14,778 bases of DNA from Nitrososphaerota archaeon. Lineage in GTDB: Archaea > Thermoproteota > Nitrososphaeria > Nitrososphaerales > Nitrosopumilaceae. Of the stretch, positions 6,973 through 12,115 are shown piece after piece (position 1 is the stretch's first letter; every line of letters begins with the position of its first letter). The stretch spans positions 1 through 14,778 of the forward strand of contig JADFJY010000016.1 of NCBI GenBank assembly GCA_022565935.1, written 5' to 3'. The translations under genes and the position numbers were made by a program. Below the pieces are notes generated by a model. The model did no database searches and was not told where the DNA came from. It saw nothing but the letters and a program-made list of their open reading frames with translations.

Positions 6973-8046
6973 CAAAAGTCTAGCACCATCTGAAACTACT
7001 ATAACTTTTTGTCTTGCACCTTGTGTTTTTAGAATATAGTCCAATGAGTACTTTATGCCTTGCAAAGAAATCATATTAAGTTTCTTTGCATAAAATTCTG
7101 GAAGAATTGAAACTAGACTAATTTGAAAATTCTTTTGAACTTCGGAAAGAAACAACAAATCCTCCATTCCACTAATGTATTTGGTAGGATTTTGAAGTTG
7201 TTCCAAAGTTAATCTATCTTCTATGTATTGTTGAATTGCATCAGAGCCTAAACCGCCTTTACATTCAGCCACTAAAATAGCAAGACCGTCCTTTTTAATT
7301 GCATTTGAACAATTCCAAAGTGAAGATAAAGATCTTCCTAGATTATCATTACTTGCATCTTTACCAGTACTAATTATCATTGTTTTATGTTGACCTATAT
7401 CTTTGATTGAATAAGATTCCATAATTTTTGTTGCAGAAAGAGTTTCTGAAGGGTGACCTATAGTAAAATCAATTATGCCTTTAGAATTTGCAATTATTTC
7501 AATTCCCTGAATTTCAAAATTATTTGTGAATTTTTTTGCTTCATCTAAACTTTCAGGATATTGACCAGGGGTTGGAAGATTTCCTTGTCTTTTTGCATAT
7601 GCTGAAAGCATAGATTCTTGACCAAATTTTTTGATAAGACGAGTAGAAATAGTTTCATAACCAAATAGACCATCAAATTCCATTTCAGCCATGAACACAA
7701 GATTGGAATTTGAAATTTCAACATCATCAAATTCGTTAATTGAACTTCCTTCAGGTAATCCCGCTTTTACTAAATTTAGAATTTTTTTATCAGTTAAAAT
7801 TTTTGGAAAAGGTTTTGATTTTTGCTCACACAAAGTAAACAATGATGAAATAATTTTTTGAACAGATTTTGAATTATGTAAAACTACAAGTTCCATTGGT
7901 TTTGATAAATCAAGTGTATTGAGTTTTTCATTAATCACTGAATCTTCTAGAATTTTTCCTTCAGAATCAATTTTTTGCTCTAAATTCTCTGCTCTTATAT
8001 CTAAAACAACATCAGTAATACCATAATTTAACCAGATTTCAGGCAT
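6964..8046 (-). CDS. LarA-like (lactate racemase-fold, DUF2088-related) protein
   Basis: A 360-residue protein, apparently soluble. The opening IWLNYGITDVVLDIRAENL (4-22) resembles the LarA start (a 'YG...v.ldIP.eNL' pattern). The segment KKDGLAILVAECKGGLGSD (251-269) closely resembles the C-terminal-domain pattern 'v.dGGiiilvA.C.eGlG'. This suggests the two-domain fold of nickel-pincer lactate racemase and its relatives. The catalytic region does not match: where LarA has a histidine followed by a glycine-rich GYSGG and the pincer-bearing lysine, this protein reads EMEFDGLFGYETISTRLI (121-138). No D-x-TRP substrate motif is seen. It may be a non-racemase relative or an enzyme of changed chemistry. 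No larB, larC or larE gene is in the window. It converges on the site-2 protease and is divergent from pyrE, 50 bases away. Family moderately sure; function unknown. Confidence 0.6.
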   Translation of the reverse strand: MPEIWLNYGITDVVLDIRAENLEQKIDSEGKILEDSVINEKLNTLDLSKPMELVVLHNSKSVQKIISSLFTLCEQKSKPFPKILTDKKILNLVKAGLPEGSSINEFDDVEISNSNLVFMAEMEFDGLFGYETISTRLIKKFGQESMLSAYAKRQGNLPTPGQYPESLDEAKKFTNNFEIQGIEIIANSKGIIDFTIGHPSETLSATKIMESYSIKDIGQHKTMIISTGKDASNDNLGRSLSSLWNCSNAIKKDGLAILVAECKGGLGSDAIQQYIEDRLTLEQLQNPTKYISGMEDLLFLSEVQKNFQISLVSILPEFYAKKLNMISLQGIKYSLDYILKTQGARQKVIVVSDGARLLLR

Positions 8047-8096
8047 AATTCATACACAATACAAACCAAAATAAATCCAGTATAGTTAATTTTGGT

Positions 8097-8702
8097 ATGG
8101 ACTTTGTTAAAGAGTTTGCAACATTTTTGCATCAAAATAGCATTATAAAATTTGGAGAATTTACACTTGCTAGTGGAAAAAAGAGTTCATACTATGTAGA
8201 TTTGAGACTAGTTCCAAGCTATCCTCATGAATTTAGAAAAATGATAAAATATCTTGAAAATGAGATTGTACAAAATATTGGATTAGATAAATTTGATTCC
8301 ATTGTTTCAGTGCCAACAGGTGGATTAATTATTGCCTCAGCATTAGCTATAGAAACAGTCAAACCACTAATCTACGTAAGAAATAAACCAAAAGATTATG
8401 GAACTTCAAAATCTATTGAAGGAAAAATTCATGAAGGAATGAAAGTGATCATGATAGATGATGTTGCAACAACTGGTGGTTCAGTTGCAAACGCAATAAA
8501 ATTACTAAAAGAAGTCAACGTTTCAGTAAAAGATGCATATGTAATTGTTAATAGAATGGAGGGGGCAGATGAGGCTTTATCTGAATTAGGAGTAAAGATG
8601 CATTCAATCCTAAATATTTTACAAATTACAGAAGAATTGTATGAACAAAATCTTGTAGATAAGAGTATTTTAGAAAAAGTGAAAAATCAAATTAGTAAAT
8701 GA
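8097..8702 (+). CDS. pyrE: Orotate phosphoribosyltransferase
   Basis: A 201-residue cytosolic enzyme that joins orotate to PRPP to give orotidine 5'-monophosphate in de novo pyrimidine synthesis. The substrate segment FTLASGKKSSYYVDLR (22-37), the lysine-rich flexible loop RNKPKDYGTSKSIEG (95-109) and the PRPP-binding motif VIMIDDVATTGGS (117-129) are all in place. Length matches archaeal PyrE; there is no fused PyrF domain. The ATG at 8097 begins directly after the divergent spacer to the LarA-like gene, where an AT-rich TATAGTTAATTTT stretch could supply the TATA box, though it sits close to the start. The stop lies five bases from the predicted minus-strand sRNA. No other pyr gene is in the window. 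Confidence 0.95.
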   Translation: MDFVKEFATFLHQNSIIKFGEFTLASGKKSSYYVDLRLVPSYPHEFRKMIKYLENEIVQNIGLDKFDSIVSVPTGGLIIASALAIETVKPLIYVRNKPKDYGTSKSIEGKIHEGMKVIMIDDVATTGGSVANAIKLLKEVNVSVKDAYVIVNRMEGADEALSELGVKMHSILNILQITEELYEQNLVDKSILEKVKNQISK

Positions 8703-8706
8703 GTTT

Positions 8707-8771
8707 TGGCAGCTCAGACAAATGCCTTCCAATCATCATTCAGATATAACTCTGATTCTTCATTGCAGCCA
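8707..8771 (-). ncRNA. Probable box C/D guide sRNA (2'-O-methylation guide)
   Basis: Read on the minus strand, the parts occur in the right order. A stem strand TGGCTGC (8771-8765) leads into box C ATGAAGA (8763-8757, one base from the RUGAUGA consensus). A 13-base guide (8756-8744) precedes box D' CTGA (8743-8740). Box C' ATGATGA (8739-8733) and a 15-base guide (8732-8718) lead to box D CTGA (8717-8714) and the closing stem strand GCTGCCA (8713-8707). The two stem strands pair at six of seven positions with one T-T mismatch directly against boxes C and D, as a kink-turn requires. Size (65 bases) fits archaeal box C/D RNAs that work with L7Ae, Nop5 and fibrillarin. D' and C' abut, which is tight. 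A TATA-like TTTTAAAATA lies about 24 bases upstream, and a CAU tRNA lies 43 bases upstream on the same strand. Expected targets are ACAAAUGCCUUCC and AUAUAACUCUGAU; I cannot place them in rRNA. Confidence 0.6.
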
Positions 8772-8789
8772 GTAAATTTTAGATTTACT
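8771..8789. other. Perfect 7-base inverted repeat between tRNA and sRNA
   Basis: AGTAAAT (8771-8777) and ATTTACT (8783-8789) are perfect inverted repeats around a five-base loop. On the plus strand they are followed by TATTTT and could help end pyrE transcripts. On the minus strand they sit just before the sRNA and after its TATA-like box and could mark a processing site. The role is not settled by sequence. Confidence 0.35.
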
Positions 8790-8814
8790 TATTTTAAAAC
8801 TAATGGAAATTATA

Positions 8815-8888
8815 TGGGCCCGAAGGGCTTCGATCCCTTGGCTCACCGGTTATGAGCCGGTTACTCTACCAAGCTGAGTTACGGGCCC
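8815..8888 (-). tRNA. tRNA with CAU anticodon (elongator Met or Ile2)
   Basis: A 74-base cloverleaf on the minus strand, including discriminator A73 and with no encoded CCA. The acceptor stem GGGCCCG/CGGGCCC, D-stem ACTC/GAGT, anticodon stem ACCGG/CCGGT and T-stem AAGGG/CCCTT are all perfectly paired. The anticodon loop CTCATAA puts CAU at 8854-8852. A G1-C72 pair and no run of three G-C pairs next to the anticodon loop speak against the initiator. It is either elongator tRNA-Met or the tRNA-Ile2 whose C34 is modified to agmatidine to read AUA; sequence alone does not decide. The T-loop reads ATCGAAG, with A at position 54 in place of T. No intron is present. A TATA box lies 27 bases upstream. 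Confidence 0.92.
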
Positions 8889-8910
8889 TAAGCAGATGAA
8901 TTTTTTCTTA

Positions 8911-8919
8911 GGTATAAAA
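8911..8919 (-). promoter_or_regulatory. TATA box of the CAU-anticodon tRNA
   Basis: TTTTATACC on the minus strand is centred about 27 bases before the tRNA 5' end at 8888. It falls in the 41-base gap after the stop of the upstream heme-oxygenase-fold gene, so the tRNA appears to have its own promoter. Confidence 0.55.
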
Positions 8920-8929
8920 TGTTATGAGA

Positions 8930-9562
8930 TTAACAATATTCTTCATAACAACTATCAAGCAACAAGTTTTGTGCAGAAATAGATTTGTCTGCAATTTCAA
9001 ACAAGTTATTTGAATCTGTTGAAGATTTTTTCAGTATATTTCTCCATGATATAGTATGTCTAATGTCAGCTTCTGTATGGAGTTTGAAGTATTCTGTAGC
9101 TTCATCACTAGTCATTTTGTAGAATTCTGCTAATCCGTCAAGTTTTGTTTGACTGATTTTTGGAATTTCTTTTTCAAAAGCATACATTGCACATGCACCA
9201 CCTTCATAGGTATTCATTAATTCATTCAAATCAGAGACTGCATTGCGGGTTTTGGTTAATCCAGTGTATGAAGTTAGTTCATCTTCAGATACACCAAGTT
9301 CTCCAGCAAAGTCTATCCATAGTTTAACATGATCAGATTCTTCTTGTTGATTTGCAATCAATTCGCTAATTACAGAATCAGGTGCTTTTTCAATAATGGG
9401 TTTCATAAAAAATGGAACTGCTTTTACAAGTTGAAAGTATTCTTTAGAATAACCTGCTAAAGAGTCCTGAGTTAACTTTCCATCAGACCACATCTGGTAA
9501 AATGGATGCTTTAGTAAACTTCTGTTATCAATCATTTCATCAATTCTTTTTATTATATTCAT
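8930..9562 (-). CDS. Heme-oxygenase-fold diiron enzyme, TenA/PqqC/CADD-like
   Basis: A 210-residue all-helical protein of the TenA/PqqC superfamily. The order of motifs is SKEYFQLVKAVPFF (39-52), QQEESDHVKLW (72-82), YAFEKEIPKIS (127-137) and HTEADIRHT (162-170). The candidate metal ligands E75, H78, E130, H162, D166 and H169 follow the pattern of heme-oxygenase-like diiron oxidases such as UndA and chlamydial CADD. TenA thiaminase and cofactor-free PqqC lack this set. CADD-type proteins make p-aminobenzoate, the folate precursor, from one of their own tyrosines; tyrosines Y22 and Y38 and lysine K140 (ten residues after E130) are in suggestive places. That role is inferred. No thiamine or PQQ gene is nearby. 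A TATA-like TTTTTATTGG (9581-9590) supports the start at 9562. It is divergent from tRNA-Glu. Confidence 0.75.
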   Translation of the reverse strand: MNIIKRIDEMIDNRSLLKHPFYQMWSDGKLTQDSLAGYSKEYFQLVKAVPFFMKPIIEKAPDSVISELIANQQEESDHVKLWIDFAGELGVSEDELTSYTGLTKTRNAVSDLNELMNTYEGGACAMYAFEKEIPKISQTKLDGLAEFYKMTSDEATEYFKLHTEADIRHTISWRNILKKSSTDSNNLFEIADKSISAQNLLLDSCYEEYC

Positions 9563-9611
9563 GTTTCATCATCCAATCTACCAATAAAAAATCTTTGTGG
9601 TTTACAAAAGA

Positions 9612-9618
9612 TTTTATG
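9612..9618 (+). promoter_or_regulatory. TATA box of tRNA-Glu
   Basis: TTTTATG is centred 28 bases before the tRNA 5' end at 9643, the usual archaeal spacing. The gap 9563-9642 therefore carries back-to-back promoters for the minus-strand heme-oxygenase-fold gene and this tRNA. Confidence 0.45.
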
Positions 9619-9642
9619 GACAAAATACTAAAAATTTCTTGG

Positions 9643-9736
9643 GTTCCAGTGGTGTAGACCGGTCAAGCATTCTGCCCTTTCAAGGCAGAGATCCCGGGTT
9701 CAAAATCAAACGATGAAAATCCCGGCTGGAGCACCA
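9643..9736 (+). tRNA. tRNA-Glu(UUC) with a 15-base intron in the T-loop
   Basis: The acceptor stem is GTTCCAG (9643-9649) with CTGGAGC (9726-9732). The D-stem is GTGT/GCAT, the anticodon stem CTGCC/GGCAG with loop CTTTCAA, and the anticodon is UUC (9679-9681). The T-stem is CCGGG (9694-9698) with CCCGG (9721-9725). The T-loop spans 22 bases (9699-9720) where seven are expected. Removing 15 bases restores TTCAAAT, the standard loop. Because AAA occurs at both ends, four cut registers (56/57 to 59/60) give the same product. There is no intron at the canonical 37/38 site. The discriminator is A9733, and CCA follows directly (9734-9736), so the CCA end may be encoded. Noncanonical tRNA introns, some in the T-arm, are known from Thaumarchaeota and Crenarchaeota. 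Confidence 0.9.
9705..9719 (+). other. tRNA intron (15 bases) at T-loop position 59/60
   Basis: This is one of four equivalent registers; the others start at 9702, 9703 or 9704. The intron core is ATCAAACGATGAAAA. It would be cut by the archaeal splicing endonuclease at a relaxed bulge-helix-bulge formed near the T-arm. I could not draw a strict two-bulge motif by eye, which is common for noncanonical thaumarchaeal introns handled by the heteromeric endonuclease. Confidence 0.75.
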
Positions 9737-9777
9737 AGATTTAATTACTATTGAGAAAGTTTTTTGATTAGGGCATT

Positions 9778-10629
9778 TTGGATAGAAAAAATATTGAGAT
9801 TAATCCTTTACTTGAAACATATAGTAAATATATTAAAAAAATAGATCAAGCTTTAGAGAGAGAACTAGACCTTTATTCTGAATCTGAATTCATTGAACCA
9901 CTAAAATATTCCTTAGATGGAGGAAAACGAATCAGGCCCATTATTTTGACCTTGGCTGCTGAAAGTGTGGGTAAAGTTGATGAGAATATATTTTCAGCAT
10001 CTTGCGCTGTTGAGTTTTTACATATGGAATCAATAATCCATGATGACATTATCGATAATGAAACTATGAGAAGACAAAAAGATCCATTCCATATCAAATA
10101 TGGATACAATACAAGTATCCTTACTGGAGACTTTGTTTTAGGATTGATTCTTACAATATCTTCTAGATTAAACAATCCCAGAATTACAAAAGATTTGGCT
10201 ACCACTGCTATGTTAATGAGTGAAGGAGAAATGATTGAAAGCAGATTAGAAACTAGTGAAGATGTTACATTTGCAGATTATCTCAAAGTAATTGAATACA
10301 AGACAGCAACAGCATTTGAAGTTGCAGCTAGAATAGGTGCAATTATTGCAAATGGAACAGAAGAACAAATTGAGGCATTAACTGGATATGGAAAAAATAT
10401 TGGAATTGCATATCAAATTAGAGATGATTTGTTAGATTGGAAAAATGAAGAAAAATTGTTTAATTTGTTAATCAAGAAAAGTTTAGACCCAAGAGATGTT
10501 TTTGACAAAATGGAAGATATGTTAAAAGAATATTCTGAAAAAGCAAAAGCTAGTTTACGAAAGCTTCCAGATAATGATGCAAAGATAAATTTAGAAAATT
10601 TAATCAAGTTTGCTTCGTTTAAGGCATAA
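9778..10629 (+). CDS. Polyprenyl diphosphate synthase (probable GGPP synthase)
   Basis: A 283-residue all-helical trans-prenyltransferase that condenses isopentenyl diphosphate onto allylic diphosphates, supplying chains for archaeal ether lipids or quinones. Visible motifs are DGGKRIRP (47-54), the first aspartate-rich motif D89-D-I-I-D93, the K175-T pair, and the second aspartate-rich motif D216-D-L-L-D220. The start must be TTG at 9778: an in-frame TAG lies at 9769-9771 and the first in-frame ATG is far inside the conserved domain. A TATA-like TTTAATTA (9740-9747), just after the tRNA-Glu end, could drive it. The protein is somewhat shorter than the usual 320-350 residues. Position five before the first motif, which helps set chain length, is glutamate (E84) instead of the aromatic or small residue normally found. 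Its 3' end overlaps nuoN by 11 bases, tail-to-tail. Product length is not certain. Confidence 0.88.
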   Translation: MDRKNIEINPLLETYSKYIKKIDQALERELDLYSESEFIEPLKYSLDGGKRIRPIILTLAAESVGKVDENIFSASCAVEFLHMESIIHDDIIDNETMRRQKDPFHIKYGYNTSILTGDFVLGLILTISSRLNNPRITKDLATTAMLMSEGEMIESRLETSEDVTFADYLKVIEYKTATAFEVAARIGAIIANGTEEQIEALTGYGKNIGIAYQIRDDLLDWKNEEKLFNLLIKKSLDPRDVFDKMEDMLKEYSEKAKASLRKLPDNDAKINLENLIKFASFKA

Positions 10630-12103
10630 AGTCTACACTAATTGTTGGAGTTGCAAATTCTACAAATTGCATAAGTGGTTCTGGATATACACCAAATCCA
10701 ATCAAGAAAATCATTGAGAAGATCATTACAGCAATAATTGGTTTTGATTCTTTAACTCTCTTCTGGGTTTCTCCTTCAAAGTACATCTTCCTAGTAATCC
10801 AAGCATAGTAAGCAAGTGATAATGCACTGTTAAGTACGCCAGCAATGGCAAGCCATGGAGCCCACCATAATGTAGAACCTGCATCTAATGCACTACCAAA
10901 CAACATCAGTTTACTCCAAAATCCTGAAAGTGGAGGAACACCAGCCAGTGAGAATAGTGAAATAACTAAAGCCAAAGCAGTTATCGGCATTCTTCTTCCT
11001 AGTCCCCGTAGTTTATCGAGATTAGTGACTCCGAGAGCTATTACTATTCCTGCAATTGCAATAAAGGCCATACCTTTCATTACTGCATGATTTAGAATAT
11101 GATACAAGGAACCTTGTAAACCAAGTGAACTGTGTGGTGCAACTGCAAGCCCAATCAAAATGTACCCAGCATGTGCAATACTAGAATATGCCAACATTCT
11201 AGTGAGATTCTTTTGCATGATTGCAGCAATGTTACCAATAGTCATAGTCATTACTGCAAGAATTCCAAGAGCTAATGTCCAATCAAGATTTAGTACAACC
11301 ATTCCAAGAACAATAACTCTAATTGCTGCAGCAAATCCTACTTTCTTTGTTCCTGCTGCAAGAAGAGCAGCGATTGGTGGTGGTGCACCTTCATATGTAT
11401 CAGGAAGCCATTGATGGAAAGGTACAAGTCCCATCTTGAATCCAAATCCTGCAATAAACATTCCAACTGAAAGTAAAGCAAGTGGTAATAGAGACGGATC
11501 AAGTGTTGAATAACCTTGAATTACTTCCCCTATGTTTGTAGAACCAGTTAATCCATATGAAATTGAAATTCCATAAACTATGATTGCAGATGATAGCGCA
11601 CCAAACAAGAAATATTTTAGAGCAGCCTCATTTGAGCTTGGATTCTTTTTAATAAATCCAACCAAAATGTATGTTGGAAGACTCATGAGCTCCCATGCAA
11701 CAAACAACATTACCAAGTCAGTAGAATATGCTACCAACACCATACCAATTGTTGCAAGTAGAATTAGAGAATAGTATACAGCAGGAGAATTATGTTTTCT
11801 CATGTAAGTAAAAGAACCAACAGTAGTAAACAAAGCAACAATTAACATTGCTATTGCAAATAATCCACCAAAAGCATCATCTACAAGTACATCTTCAGAG
11901 AAAAGAGCAGCTGATGCTACATTATCATTTATGAATTGATATCCAACATAACTTATTGATACAATTAATGCTGCAAATGCAATTACAGCATAAAATGAGT
12001 TAGAACCTTGCTCTTTTCTTGCAATACTAATTAATGGAATAATAATTCCAACAGTTCCTAGAATTGCCATTATTACCAATGGGGTGGAAGTAATTTCTAA
12101 CAT
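10619..12103 (-). CDS. nuoN: Complex I (NADH dehydrogenase-like) subunit N
   Basis: A 494-residue antiporter-like membrane subunit of the proton-pumping arm, with about 14 hydrophobic helices. The conserved charged residues are present: E138 in the FVAWELMSLPTY helix (134-145), and K223 in FGFKMGLVPFHQWLPDTYEG (220-239), with the broken-helix PFHxWLPD motif. Length fits NuoN. In Thaumarchaeota the complex lacks the NADH-oxidising NuoEFG module, so it probably takes electrons from a carrier such as ferredoxin or works in reverse; that is known of the group, not seen here. It is the last gene of nuoM-nuoL-nuoN, ten bases after nuoL. A strong Shine-Dalgarno sequence precedes the ATG at 12103. 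The product is quinone-linked energy conservation at the cytoplasmic membrane. Confidence 0.93.
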   Translation of the reverse strand: MLEITSTPLVIMAILGTVGIIIPLISIARKEQGSNSFYAVIAFAALIVSISYVGYQFINDNVASAALFSEDVLVDDAFGGLFAIAMLIVALFTTVGSFTYMRKHNSPAVYYSLILLATIGMVLVAYSTDLVMLFVAWELMSLPTYILVGFIKKNPSSNEAALKYFLFGALSSAIIVYGISISYGLTGSTNIGEVIQGYSTLDPSLLPLALLSVGMFIAGFGFKMGLVPFHQWLPDTYEGAPPPIAALLAAGTKKVGFAAAIRVIVLGMVVLNLDWTLALGILAVMTMTIGNIAAIMQKNLTRMLAYSSIAHAGYILIGLAVAPHSSLGLQGSLYHILNHAVMKGMAFIAIAGIVIALGVTNLDKLRGLGRRMPITALALVISLFSLAGVPPLSGFWSKLMLFGSALDAGSTLWWAPWLAIAGVLNSALSLAYYAWITRKMYFEGETQKRVKESKPIIAVMIFSMIFLIGFGVYPEPLMQFVEFATPTISVDFMP

Positions 12104-12108
12104 TTCAT

Positions 12109-12115
12109 ATCACCT
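12109..12115 (-). promoter_or_regulatory. Shine-Dalgarno sequence of nuoN
   Basis: AGGTGAT on the minus strand is five bases before the nuoN ATG and overlaps the nuoL stop codon. It matches the anti-Shine-Dalgarno of archaeal 16S rRNA along its full length. First genes in this window look leaderless, so this site marks nuoN as an internal operon gene and fixes its start. Confidence 0.75.

Noticed and set aside
8720..8793. Open stretch on the minus strand ending in LNDDWKAFV, as a small peptide gene
   Set aside because: It has no ATG, GTG or TTG start after the upstream stop, and the box C/D RNA explains the same bases better.
9563..9777. tRNA-Glu as a degraded tRNA or integration-site remnant, given the disrupted T-loop
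   Set aside because: All stems pair, the insert is exactly removable to a standard loop, and no integrase or repeated tRNA 3' end is present.
10845..11774. Plus-strand open frames within nuoN
   Set aside because: They are antisense shadows of a conserved membrane-protein gene, with biased composition and no family match.
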